Shown here piece after piece: positions 18,756-26,307 of a stretch of 33,515 nt of DNA (positions within the stretch are counted from its first letter, which is position 1; each line of letters starts with the position of its first letter). The position numbers and the translations under genes were made by a program. Where the stretch lies: the NCBI GenBank assembly GCA_035574175.1, contig DATLZB010000102.1, forward strand, positions 1 through 33,515, given 5' to 3'. The notes under the pieces are model-generated. The model worked only from the letters and a program-made list of their open reading frames with translations, was not told where the DNA came from and ran no database searches. Origin of the DNA: DATLZB01 sp035574175. Lineage in GTDB: Bacteria; Pseudomonadota; Alphaproteobacteria; Rhizobiales; Hyphomicrobiaceae.

Positions 18756-18941
18756 CAGGCAGGGCGAGCAAGACTCGCTCGCCGATCGAACCGGAACAAG
18801 GCGGAAACACCGCCTTGCCAAGGTGGCTTGCCCTAACAGAACGTGTCCGCGAACGCAATATATTCACGGAATGCCGCACGTGCCAGTCAAGGCGGGAGCT
18901 GGCTCGTGGACGGCAACGAAGCGCTGGGAGCGAGGAGGGAA

Positions 18942-19697
18942 ATGGCGAGTGAACGGCGAGGCACCCGCCTGCCGGCCGCTGAGTCGGCCCAAACAGACGT
19001 CGTGGAGTGGGCGGTAAGCACCTCTCCGGTCGCCTACCCGCGGGCCGTCGCCGTCATGGAGGAGCGCGTCGCCCGTATCCGCGCTGGCAGCGCGCGCGAG
19101 CTCGTCTGGCTGCTCGAGCACCCGCCGCTCTATACGGCGGGAGCTAGTGCCCGCGCCGAGGAGCTGCTCGAGCCCGGCCGCCTGCCGGTCTACGCGACCG
19201 GTCGCGGCGGCCGCTACACCTATCATGGACCCGGCCAGCGCATTGTCTACGTCATGCTCGATCTCAATCGGCGCGGCCGCGACGTCCGTGCCTTCGTCGG
19301 AGCGTTGGAGAGCTGGCTGATCGCGGCCCTGGCCCGCCTTGGTGTCGTCGGCGAGACCCGAGCCGGCCGTATCGGTATCTGGGTTAGGGACCCGCGCGTT
19401 GAAGCCGACACCGGGGAGGCCAAGATCGCCGCCATCGGTTTGCGCTTGAAGCGCTGGGTGAGCCTGCACGGGTTAGCGCTCAACGTCGATCCGGACCTTG
19501 CGCACTTTACCGGTATCGTCCCCTGCGGGATCGCCGACAGCCGCGTCACCAGTCTCTCCCGGCTCGGTATCGCGACCGGCATGAGCGAGGTCGACCGGGC
19601 GCTGCGGGCTTCCTTCGAGGAACGTTTCGGGCCGACCTACGATGTCGGACCTCCGGCCCTCGGCTCGCCGCTCTCGGCTGACATGCCCGAACGCTGA
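18942..19697 (+). CDS. lipB: Lipoyl(octanoyl) transferase
   Basis: This 251-residue enzyme transfers octanoyl from acyl carrier protein to lipoyl domains of 2-oxoacid dehydrogenases and the glycine cleavage H protein. The active-site Cys is C195 in GIVPCGIAD and the partner Lys is K161 in EAKIAAIGLRLKRW. The family motif GRGGRYTYHGPGQ (88-100) is intact. The start at 18942 follows AGGAGG directly upstream; the longer frame from 18843 has no such site. Cytoplasmic. It ends just before a strong hairpin. Confidence 0.95.
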   Translation: MASERRGTRLPAAESAQTDVVEWAVSTSPVAYPRAVAVMEERVARIRAGSARELVWLLEHPPLYTAGASARAEELLEPGRLPVYATGRGGRYTYHGPGQRIVYVMLDLNRRGRDVRAFVGALESWLIAALARLGVVGETRAGRIGIWVRDPRVEADTGEAKIAAIGLRLKRWVSLHGLALNVDPDLAHFTGIVPCGIADSRVTSLSRLGIATGMSEVDRALRASFEERFGPTYDVGPPALGSPLSADMPER

Positions 19698-19725
19698 CGC
19701 CCGGGCCTCATGCAAGGCCCGGGCG
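19698..19725 (+). terminator. Strong GC hairpin downstream of lipB
   Basis: A perfect 10-bp stem, CGCCCGGGCC (19698-19707) with GGCCCGGGCG (19716-19725), encloses an 8-nt loop. It starts 1 nt after the lipB stop and lies between convergent genes. No U-run follows on either strand, so it is a hairpin of intrinsic-terminator type without the tail, or a Rho-assisted/bidirectional stop. Confidence 0.55.
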
Positions 19726-19746
19726 CCAAAACTCATGAAGCTCTCT

Positions 19747-20094
19747 CTACCGCTTGGGGTTGTCCGCCTTGCCGCCGTCCCCGGACTGCGGCTCGGCCGG
19801 GGCGTCCGTACCGTCGTAGTACAGATAGCCTCCTTCGATCGAAACGACCTCGTTCCCTTCGAGCTCGTACTCGTCGTTTACGCTGTCGTTCAAACGGACA
19901 ACGCAGCCCTTTCCACAGACCCCTTCGAGCACTGCCGAGGGTTTCAGGACGTGGTCCTTCGCGCTTTCACCTTCGATGACGGTGACCTTCTGGTCATGCG
20001 CGTCTCGGTTGGTGATGGAAGCCGCGACCGCGGCACCCGCGACGAATGTGGAGAGGACGAAAGCGCTAGCCGAGAATGCTGTAGGCCACTCCAC
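19747..20094 (-). CDS. Small secreted protein, conserved-looking, unknown function
   Basis: This 115-residue protein starts with GTG at 20094, preceded by GGGAG at 6 nt. A hydrophobic segment (about 6-26) serves as signal peptide, cleaved near VAAS. The mature domain (27-95) reads as a small beta-rich fold with a Cys pair, C60 and C64 in VCGKGC. It contains the motif DEYELEGNEVVSIEGGYLYY and ends in an acidic, Gly-rich tail. I recall related proteins of unknown function in Hyphomicrobiales but cannot name a family. It lies 34 nt downstream of the Lys-rich peptide gene in the same direction. Confidence 0.7.
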   Translation of the reverse strand: MEWPTAFSASAFVLSTFVAGAAVAASITNRDAHDQKVTVIEGESAKDHVLKPSAVLEGVCGKGCVVRLNDSVNDEYELEGNEVVSIEGGYLYYDGTDAPAEPQSGDGGKADNPKR

Positions 20095-20128
20095 GACTAG
20101 CTCCCAAGCGGCGAATTGGTGCTGCGAA

Positions 20129-20200
20129 CTACCTCTTCTTCTTCGCAGCGGTCTTCTTCGTCGCCTTCTTCGCAGGCTTCTTTGCAGTCTTGGCCTTCAT
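20129..20200 (-). CDS. Lys/Ala-rich 23-residue basic peptide (histone-tail-like)
   Basis: This short frame encodes MKAKTAKKPAKKATKKTA plus AKKKR: 23 residues, 11 of them Lys, with KKP/KKA/KKT spacing like the tails of H1-like bacterial proteins (AlgP, Hc1, HU C-terminal extensions). A purine-rich AAGGACGTAGGACA precedes the ATG. The open frame extends upstream to 20350, but that part crosses the palindromic region and lacks a ribosome-binding site. It may be a genuine nucleic-acid-binding peptide or a shortened histone-like gene. Lys-rich codons AAG/AAA with GCC dominate. Confidence 0.5.
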   Translation of the reverse strand: MKAKTAKKPAKKATKKTAAKKKR

Positions 20201-20296
20201 TGTCCTACGTCCTTCTTCTGTGCCCCTTGACGGAGCCATAGGCCCGACCCGAGTCGGGACGCTCGCAATGTGGTGAGATTCAGTCGACACTACAAA

Positions 20297-20308
20297 CGGA
20301 AATTTCCG
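20297..20308. promoter_or_regulatory. Perfect 12-bp palindrome (CGGAAATTTCCG)
   Basis: CGGAAATTTCCG is self-complementary over 12 bases. It lies in the 203-nt region between the Lys-rich peptide gene and the divergent LysR-family regulator, 96 nt before the regulator start. A dimeric transcription factor site is the simplest reading, but no named consensus is claimed. Confidence 0.4.
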
Positions 20309-20315
20309 GTGACTA

Positions 20316-20334
20316 CTATCGATGATTTCGATAG
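20316..20334. promoter_or_regulatory. Inverted repeat CTATCGA-N5-TCGATAG, candidate LysR-type operator
   Basis: CTATCGA (20316-20322) and TCGATAG (20328-20334) are perfect inverted 7-mers around TGATT. The interior contains a T-N11-A arrangement, as expected for LysR-type boxes, and the site lies 69 nt upstream of the LysR gene start. LysR regulators commonly bind such sites in divergent promoters to control themselves and the opposite gene. Confidence 0.45.
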
Positions 20335-20403
20335 ATAGCAATTTTGCCACAGCGCTGGTCGCCTCAAGCAGTCGACGAGCCAGCCTACACCCTCGACAAC
20401 AAC

Positions 20404-21252
20404 ATGGACATCAATCTCGCACGCACCTTTCTTACTGTCGCCGAAACCGGCAGCTTCATCGATGCCGCACGCAAGCTCAACATCACCCAGTCGACGGTGA
20501 GCGCCCGCATGAAGGGGCTCGAGGATCAGCTTGGCCGCCCGCTGTTTGAGCGATCCAAGTCGGGCGCGGCACTAACCGCCGCCGGCGAGCAGTTCCAGAA
20601 GCATGCGCTGGCCCTGGTTCGTGTCTGGCAGCACGCCCAGCTCGAGGTCGGGCTCACCGACCAGCACCGCGACCATCTGGCCGTCGGCGCCACGCTCTCG
20701 CTGTGGGACGGATTCCTGCTGAAGTGGCTCGCCTGGATGCGCCGCACCATCCCCGATATTGCCGTGTCGGCCAGCGCTGCGCTGCCGCCTGTGCTCACCC
20801 AACGCCTGGTCGAGGGCACGCTCGATCTTGCCGTCATGTACCGGCCCGTGCAGCCGCCGGGCTTGGTCATCGAGCACCTGTTCGATGAGGAATTCGTGCT
20901 GGTCACCAGCGCTCGCGCCGGCAGCCGGCGGACAGCGCATGACTACGTCTTCATGGAGTGGGGACCGGATTTCCAGCTCGACCACGCTGCCGCCTATCCC
21001 GACCTCGCCAACCCCGGCCTCAATCTTGATTTGGGCCCCATCGGCATCGACTATCTGCTCGCCAACCCCGGCTCAGGCTACTTCCCGGCCCGGTTGGTGC
21101 GGCCCTACATATCTCGCGGGCGGCTGCGGCGCCCCAAGCGCGGACGCAAGTTCGTTTACCCCGTCTACATGCTCTACCCCGAGGCACGTGACGAGGAGGC
21201 CTACGAACCTATTCTCGCCGGCCTTCGCCGGGTGGCGGCGAGATTCAACTAG
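20404..21252 (+). CDS. LysR-family transcriptional regulator
   Basis: This 282-residue protein has an N-terminal winged helix-turn-helix (residues 1-60) reading LARTFLTVAETGSFIDAARKLNITQSTVSARMKGLEDQLGRPLFER, typical of LysR. The C-terminal effector domain (about 90-280) has LVEGTLDLAVMYRP and a GSGYFPARLV motif near the end. The effector is unknown. The ATG at 20404 gives the standard N-terminus MDINLARTF; an upstream TTG would only add 20 unlikely residues. Divergent to the Lys-rich peptide gene across a region with two palindromes; convergent with acylphosphatase, 15 nt apart. Confidence 0.92.
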   Translation: MDINLARTFLTVAETGSFIDAARKLNITQSTVSARMKGLEDQLGRPLFERSKSGAALTAAGEQFQKHALALVRVWQHAQLEVGLTDQHRDHLAVGATLSLWDGFLLKWLAWMRRTIPDIAVSASAALPPVLTQRLVEGTLDLAVMYRPVQPPGLVIEHLFDEEFVLVTSARAGSRRTAHDYVFMEWGPDFQLDHAAAYPDLANPGLNLDLGPIGIDYLLANPGSGYFPARLVRPYISRGRLRRPKRGRKFVYPVYMLYPEARDEEAYEPILAGLRRVAARFN

Positions 21253-21267
21253 GCCGGAGGGCTGCGG

Positions 21268-21564
21268 TCAGGCCGTTGGCAGCACGCTGAAGCCCTTCAG
21301 CGCGCCGCTGCCTTCCGCGATAACCTCAAGGCGGTCAACGCGAGCGCCGGGCGGCCCCGTGCGACAGAGGTCGAGCATGGTCTTCACGGCATCCTCTTCA
21401 CCCTGAAACACCGCCTCGACCGAGCCGTCGTGCCGGTTTCTCACCCATCCCGCAAGCTCGAGCGCCTTCGCCTCCATCTCGGTCCACGCCCTGAAGCCGA
21501 CGCCCTGCACGCGGCCCTCGATGCGGACATGGATGTATTTCTTCGCTTCGCCCGGCAGTGTCAT
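21268..21564 (-). CDS. acyP: Acylphosphatase
   Basis: This 98-residue enzyme hydrolyses carboxyl-phosphate bonds such as acetyl or carbamoyl phosphate. The signature VRIEGRVQGVGFRAWTEMEA carries the catalytic Arg (R25), and GWVRNRHDGSVE carries the catalytic Asn (N43). Length is usual (90-100). The start at 21564 was chosen as the Met nearest the domain; an upstream Met at 21603 would add 13 residues and has no better ribosome-binding site. Confidence 0.92.
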   Translation of the reverse strand: MTLPGEAKKYIHVRIEGRVQGVGFRAWTEMEAKALELAGWVRNRHDGSVEAVFQGEEDAVKTMLDLCRTGPPGARVDRLEVIAEGSGALKGFSVLPTA

Positions 21565-21621
21565 CGGTCGCGATCCGTTCCCGCAGCGCGCCTTCGGCTT
21601 CAAACCGCGCCCGCGCTCTTC

Positions 21622-21641
21622 TATAGAGTGATATAGAGTGA
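21622..21641 (+). repeat. Tandem 10-bp direct repeat (TATAGAGTGA x2)
   Basis: Two perfect, adjacent copies of TATAGAGTGA lie in the 132-nt divergent region between acylphosphatase and the Do-like protease, 56 nt before the protease start. It could be part of a promoter (TATAGA resembles a -10 box) or a regulator binding site. Confidence 0.4.
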
Positions 21642-21696
21642 GCCTCGACGCTATCCGTTGGCAATCCGGCCAGCGAATTTAAGCTGGAAGCAAATC

Positions 21697-23118
21697 ATGG
21701 CCCGTTCCGCCTCGGTGAAGATCGGCTCAGTGCTCGGCGCCCTCCTGCTTCTCACCGCGCATAGCGCTAGCGCCCAGTCTCAGCTCAAGGCTCCGCCGCC
21801 CACGCGCGAGGCCGCCCAGTACTCGTTCGCGCCGATCGTGAAGCGGGCCGCCCCGGCCGTGGTCAACGTTTATGTGCGCTCGCGCGTTCAGACCTTCGTA
21901 TCGCCCTTCGCCGACGACCCGTTCTTCCGCCGCTTCTTCGGCGACGGTTTCGGCATTCCTCAGGAACGGGTGCAGAATTCGCTGGGTTCCGGCGTCATCG
22001 TGCGCCCCGAGGGCATAATCGTTACCAACGCCCACGTGGTAAAGGGTAGCGGCACAACCGAAATCAAGGTGGCGCTCGCCGATCGGCGCGAGTTCGACGC
22101 CAAGGTCATCATGCAGGACGAGAAGACCGACATTGCGGTGCTGAGGATCGACGGTGGTGACGGCCGCTTTCCGGTGCTCGAGTTCGAAGATTCCGACAAT
22201 CTCGAGGTCGGCGACCTGGTACTCGCCATCGGCAACCCGTTCGGCGTTGGCCAGACGGTCACGAGCGGCATCGTCTCGGCGCTTGCGCGCACCGAGGTGG
22301 CCCGCTCCGACGCCCAGGTCTTCATCCAGACGGATGCCGCCATCAATCCGGGCAACTCCGGCGGGGCACTTATCGACATGGCCGGCCGCCTCGTTGGCAT
22401 CAACACCGCAATTTTTTCGCGCTCCGGCGGTTCCATCGGTATTGGCTTCGCCATTCCCTCCAATCTGGTACGGATCTACGTCGACAGCGCCATCGCTGGT
22501 CGCCGCGTGGAGCGGCCTTGGATTGGAGCCAAGCTCGACCCGGTAACCCGGGAGGCTGCCGAGAGCCTGGGGCTGCAGCGCGCGACCGGAGCACTCGTCT
22601 CCCGCATCTACGAGGGCGGGCCTGCGGCGCACGCCGGCCTGCGCACCGGCGACGTGATCGTGGCCGTCGACGGCTTCGAGGTGGCGGACGCGCGCGCCGC
22701 CTTCTACCGTCTGACCACGCGCGGGATCGGCAACAGCGCCAGGCTCGACGTCCTGCGCGGTGGGCGAGTGCACTCCGTGACGGTGAGGCTCGTCGAACCG
22801 CCCCGTGGAGGTCCCGATGACGCGCGCAACCTGTCCGGGCGTCACCCCTTGGACGGAGCCCGGGTGTCCAATATCCTGCCCGGCATCGCCGACGAGCTGA
22901 ACCTTGAGGGAGAGGAGGGCGTCGTCGTGCTGAGCGTGCGGAACGGGTCCGCGGCAGCGCGCCTCGGTCTGCGGCGCGGAGATGTCATCCTGCAGATTGG
23001 CCGCACCCGTATCGGCAGCGTTGCCGACCTCGACCGCGCGGTTCAGCGGCCTCAACGGGTTTGGCAGCTGGCGATCAAGCGCGGCGACAGCATCCTGCAG
23101 GTCGAAGTGCCCGGATGA
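21697..23118 (+). CDS. Do-like (HtrA/DegP family) serine protease
   Basis: This is a 473-residue periplasmic protease/chaperone for misfolded envelope proteins. A signal peptide (about 1-26, ending HSASAQ) is followed by the trypsin-like domain with H113 (VTNAHVV), D145 (KTDIAVLRI) and S221 (NPGNSGGAL). Two PDZ domains follow (about 275-365 and 385-465), with PAAHAGLRTGDVIVAVDG and AAARLGLRRGDVILQIG. This matches DegP/DegQ architecture; which one cannot be decided. The start ATG 21697 was chosen over TTG 21658. It ends 25 nt before rarA, so the two are probably cotranscribed, an arrangement also known elsewhere in alphaproteobacteria. Confidence 0.94.
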   Translation: MARSASVKIGSVLGALLLLTAHSASAQSQLKAPPPTREAAQYSFAPIVKRAAPAVVNVYVRSRVQTFVSPFADDPFFRRFFGDGFGIPQERVQNSLGSGVIVRPEGIIVTNAHVVKGSGTTEIKVALADRREFDAKVIMQDEKTDIAVLRIDGGDGRFPVLEFEDSDNLEVGDLVLAIGNPFGVGQTVTSGIVSALARTEVARSDAQVFIQTDAAINPGNSGGALIDMAGRLVGINTAIFSRSGGSIGIGFAIPSNLVRIYVDSAIAGRRVERPWIGAKLDPVTREAAESLGLQRATGALVSRIYEGGPAAHAGLRTGDVIVAVDGFEVADARAAFYRLTTRGIGNSARLDVLRGGRVHSVTVRLVEPPRGGPDDARNLSGRHPLDGARVSNILPGIADELNLEGEEGVVVLSVRNGSAAARLGLRRGDVILQIGRTRIGSVADLDRAVQRPQRVWQLAIKRGDSILQVEVPG

Positions 23119-23143
23119 GACGGGGCCGGATCTGGCGAGGACT

Positions 23144-24496
23144 ATGGTCAAGCCTCGGCTTGCGTGCTTTGGTGTTGGTGTGAGCAACCTTTTCGAAGCT
23201 GCCGGTCTTGAGCAGCACGCGCCGCGCCCGCTGGCCGACCGCCTTCGGCCGAGCCACCTCTCGGAGGTGGTCGGACAGGATCACTTGGTAGGCCCATCCG
23301 GCACACTCACCCGCATGCTCGCAGCCGGCCGGCTGGTCAGCATGATCTTCTGGGGGCCGCCGGGCACCGGCAAGACCACCGTGGCCCGTCTGCTCGCCAG
23401 CGAAACCAAGCTCGAGTTCGAGCAGCTCTCCGCCATCTTCTCGGGCGTTCAGGATCTGCGCAAGGCCTTCGAGCGGGCCCGTTCGCGCCGGGAGGTCGGA
23501 AAGGGCACGTTGCTTTTCATCGACGAGATTCACCGCTTCAACCGTTCCCAGCAGGATTCCTTCCTGCCCTACATGGAGGACGGCACGATCACCCTGGTCG
23601 GCGCCACCACCGAGAACCCCTCCTTCGAGCTCAACGCGCCGCTGCTGTCGCGGGCTATGGTGCTCATCTTCCACCGGCTCGATGACACCGCGATCGCCCT
23701 GCTTCTCGCACGCGCGGAGCAGGAGGAGGGCCGCGCGTTGCCGCTCGATGGGGAGGCGCGGGGCGCCCTCATCGCCATGGCCGACGGCGACGGCCGTGCT
23801 GCCATCAACCTTGCCGAGGAGGTGTTCGCCGCCGCCCGGCCCGGAGGCGAGGTGCTCGACCGCGACTCGCTCGCCGTTCTCCTGCAGCGACGCGCACCGC
23901 TTTACGACAAGTCGCGCGACGGCCATTTCAATCTGATCTCGGCCCTGCACAAATCGGTGCGCGGTTCCGATCCCGATGCGTCGCTCTATTGGCTGGCGCG
24001 CATGCTCGACGGCGGCGAGGACCCGCTCTACATCGCGCGCCGGCTGGTACGCATGGCGATCGAGGACATCGGGCTTGCCGATCCGCAGGCCCTCGTGCAG
24101 GCGCTGGCCGCCAAAGACGTCTATGATTTTCTTGGGAGCCCCGAAGGCGAACTGGGGCTCGCCCAGGCAACGATTTACCTGGCGACGGCGCCCAAGTCGA
24201 ACGCCGCCTATGTCGCCCATGGCCGCGCCATGCGCTCGGCCCGAGAACACGGCTCGCTGAGCCCACCCAAGCACATCCTCAACGCTCCGACACGCCTCAT
24301 GAAGGAGGAAGGCTATGGCGCAGGCTATGCCTATGACCATGACGAGGAGGACGCCTTTTCGGGCCAGAACTACTTCCCCGACGGCATTGAGCGCGAACGC
24401 TATTACGAGCCGGCTAACCGCGGCTTCGAACGGGAGCTTGCCAAGCGGCTCGAGCATTGGGCCAAGCTCAGGGCGGCGCGGGCCAAGCAACGTTGA
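23144..24496 (+). CDS. rarA: Replication-associated recombination protein RarA (MgsA)
   Basis: This 450-residue AAA+ ATPase acts at stalled replication forks with single-strand DNA-binding protein and RecA. Walker A is GPPGTGKTT (71-79), Walker B is LLFIDEIHRF (D127, E128), sensor 1 is VGATTENPSFELN, and the C-terminal part has KSVRGSDPDASLYWLARML, typical of RarA/WRNIP1. The usual family start (MSNLFEAAG-like) could be the GTG at 23180. The ATG at 23144 was chosen because GAGG lies just upstream and it gives an 11-residue extension. Confidence 0.95.
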   Translation: MVKPRLACFGVGVSNLFEAAGLEQHAPRPLADRLRPSHLSEVVGQDHLVGPSGTLTRMLAAGRLVSMIFWGPPGTGKTTVARLLASETKLEFEQLSAIFSGVQDLRKAFERARSRREVGKGTLLFIDEIHRFNRSQQDSFLPYMEDGTITLVGATTENPSFELNAPLLSRAMVLIFHRLDDTAIALLLARAEQEEGRALPLDGEARGALIAMADGDGRAAINLAEEVFAAARPGGEVLDRDSLAVLLQRRAPLYDKSRDGHFNLISALHKSVRGSDPDASLYWLARMLDGGEDPLYIARRLVRMAIEDIGLADPQALVQALAAKDVYDFLGSPEGELGLAQATIYLATAPKSNAAYVAHGRAMRSAREHGSLSPPKHILNAPTRLMKEEGYGAGYAYDHDEEDAFSGQNYFPDGIERERYYEPANRGFERELAKRLEHWAKLRAARAKQR

Positions 24497-24568
24497 GGCC
24501 GATGGCCGCTGGTCCCTTCGCGCTCACCTCCCTATACTGGGCGCGAGCTATTGCGACGGGAAGGTTCG

Positions 24569-25117
24569 ATGGTGAGTTTCGTCGATCTATGGCGCGGCCA
24601 TCCGATCAACGAATCGGTGATGACACCCTGCATTGCGCCCGAAGACCTCACGAACCTCGAGGGCCGGCAGGTCCTCAAAGGCTTTCCCGTATTCGCCAAC
24701 CAGTGCGCCATCCGCATGGGGGTGGCGCTGCGGCGTGCGGGCGTGCGGCCCAATCAGATTTCAGGCTGTGCCGACTGCGCCGTGCACCCGCGCGAATACA
24801 TGCATTTCATCAACGCGAGCCAGCTCGCCAACGCCATCTCGCGCGCCAACCTGCCGGGTGTCGCCCCCGTCGAGAAGATCACTGGGGCGGGCGCAGCCGA
24901 GTTTTATCCCCGCCTCTTCGGCCGCACCGGCATCATCTACATTCAGGATTACTGGCACCGGGCAGGCGAGCCGCCGGAGCGCCCGACGGGCGATCACATC
25001 GACGTATGGAACGGCTATCGCTCCTCGGCAAAGTGGCTGATGGAGTGGTTCTCCTGGCTCGGCTACTACTCCAATTACGCCCATGCCAAAGAAATCTGGT
25101 TCTGGGAGGTGAAGTGA
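24569..25117 (+). CDS. Tae4-like peptidoglycan amidase (type VI effector family)
   Basis: This 182-residue protein matches the Tae4/NlpC-P60-like amidase family, which cuts the gamma-D-glutamyl-meso-diaminopimelate bond in Gram-negative cell wall. The catalytic Cys is C46 in FANQCAIRMGVAL, His is H143 in GDHIDVWNG, and the DYWHRAG segment (127-133) precedes it. There is no signal peptide, in keeping with injected effectors. No type VI secretion gene is visible. The start follows GGGAAGG at 4 nt, 72 nt after rarA. Extra Cys in SGCADCA (67, 70) are a point of note. Known members are toxins; whether this one is active is unknown. Confidence 0.72.
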   Translation: MVSFVDLWRGHPINESVMTPCIAPEDLTNLEGRQVLKGFPVFANQCAIRMGVALRRAGVRPNQISGCADCAVHPREYMHFINASQLANAISRANLPGVAPVEKITGAGAAEFYPRLFGRTGIIYIQDYWHRAGEPPERPTGDHIDVWNGYRSSAKWLMEWFSWLGYYSNYAHAKEIWFWEVK

Positions 25118-25186
25118 GCCTCTTGGGGCTGCTGGAGCGGCCTCGCACTCGCTCGCGTGGCTCTCCTCGACCGATGTGGAGGCTCC

Positions 25187-25423
25187 ATGCGCTATCTGAT
25201 CGCCATCCTCTTCTCCGTGATCGGCGCCGTGCTTGCCATCATGTTCTTGAGCGGTCCGGCTGCCAACTGGGTTGCGCTCCAATTCTCCTATGAAAGCTCG
25301 GACGACGCCGAGACCGTGAACCAGGTGGCGTTTATCGCTGTGAACATGTTGGGGCTGATCGTGGGCTGGGTCGTCGGCTGGGCGCTGGGCGGGTGGCTGG
25401 AACGGCCGCAAAAGCCGATCTAA
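25187..25423 (+). CDS. Small two-helix membrane protein
   Basis: This 78-residue protein is not recognised. Helix 1 is about residues 4-22 and helix 2 about 50-70 (GLIVGWVVGWALGGWL). An acidic segment, YESSDDAETVNQ, lies between them and the tail is basic, ERPQKPI. GGAGG precedes the ATG at 25187. It follows the amidase gene by 69 nt in the same direction. It could be the immunity partner of that amidase, but known Tai4 immunity proteins are soluble periplasmic proteins of a different shape, so this is only a position-based possibility. Confidence 0.65.
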   Translation: MRYLIAILFSVIGAVLAIMFLSGPAANWVALQFSYESSDDAETVNQVAFIAVNMLGLIVGWVVGWALGGWLERPQKPI

Positions 25424-25431
25424 CAGCCGAT

Positions 25432-25788
25432 TCACGACCCGGCCGGGCCGGGACCGTTCCTGCCGTAGCGGATGACCTGTACCTTCTCGAGCGTGACGAG
25501 CCCGCTGGTCGTCATCATCCGGTCGAGAGCCGGCAGAAAGCCGTCGATCTTTTCGACCGTGTCGACAATCTCGATGACCAGCGGCAGATCCTCCGACAGC
25601 CGCAGGATTTTCGCGGTATGCAGGCGACTTGAGGCGCCGAAACCCATCGGTCCGCGTATAACGGTCGCGCCCGCAAGCTGCGCCTCGCGCGCAGCAAGAA
25701 CGATGGCCTCATAAAGCGGGCGACCCTCGTGTTTGTCGTTTTCTCCGATGAAGATCCTAAGCAGCATGGCATCCTGGGGCAGGTGCAT
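25432..25788 (-). CDS. DUF190 family protein
   Basis: This 118-residue protein reads LLRIFIGENDKHEGRPLYEAIVLAAREAQLAGATVIRGPMGFG, the DUF190 signature. DUF190 proteins have a ferredoxin-like PII-type fold, often with no catalytic residues, and sit next to fluoride channels. Here the gene starts 11 nt after the crcB stop, so it is in the same operon and may act with the channel. The start at 25788 follows GGGAGG. Confidence 0.88.
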   Translation of the reverse strand: MHLPQDAMLLRIFIGENDKHEGRPLYEAIVLAAREAQLAGATVIRGPMGFGASSRLHTAKILRLSEDLPLVIEIVDTVEKIDGFLPALDRMMTTSGLVTLEKVQVIRYGRNGPGPAGS

Positions 25789-25799
25789 GGGTAACCTCC

Positions 25800-26186
25800 C
25801 TACAGATGATTGATCTGGGCCGCGGCAATGTGGCCGAGCCAAACCGCCAGCATGCAGAGCGCGACCGAGGCCAGCACGTTGGCCCCGGCAAGCATGAATT
25901 CTCCCTCGCGCATCAGGTTCAGGGTCTGCAAACTGAAGGAGGAAAACGTCGTGTAACCGCCGCACAGACCGAGCATCACGAACTGACGCAGGTTGGAACT
26001 GACGAACAGCCGCCCGTCGGGCCCGGTCAGGGTGAAGAACAGGCCGATCACGAACGAGCCCGCGACGTTGACGATTAGCGTCCCCCAGGGAAACGTCTCT
26101 CCGATCAGCCGCGCGGCGATTCCCGAGCACCAATATCGAAACACGCCCCCCAGCGCGCTCCCAACAGCGATCCAGAGGTAGATCAT
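25800..26186 (-). CDS. crcB: Fluoride exporter CrcB (Fluc)
   Basis: This 128-residue four-helix membrane channel exports fluoride. Family markers are GSALGGVFRYW (9-19), NVAGSFVIGL (39-48), NLRQFVMLGLCGGYTTFSSFS with the conserved GGYTTFS around 76-84, and the final helix. Fluc channels work as dual-topology dimers in the inner membrane. No fluoride (crcB) riboswitch is recognisable in the short upstream region. DUF190 is the immediate downstream partner. Confidence 0.95.
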   Translation of the reverse strand: MIYLWIAVGSALGGVFRYWCSGIAARLIGETFPWGTLIVNVAGSFVIGLFFTLTGPDGRLFVSSNLRQFVMLGLCGGYTTFSSFSLQTLNLMREGEFMLAGANVLASVALCMLAVWLGHIAAAQINHL

Positions 26187-26307
26187 TCCCGTCCCTCGTC
26201 GTGGGCGTGCCTCGGCCCGCCTTCAAGCCTTTCGCACGCGGAGCCCGCCCGTTATATCTGGCGCCCGCGACGGCGAAAACGATCGTGTACGAGCGGGCTT
26301 GTGTCCG

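Noticed and set aside
22982..23143. 54-residue upstream extension of RarA
   Set aside because: Overlaps the end of the protease gene in another frame and lacks RarA-like residues or a ribosome-binding site.
26187..26307. Possible fluoride riboswitch upstream of crcB
   Set aside because: The conserved crcB-motif core could not be found by eye on the minus strand; the gap is also very short.
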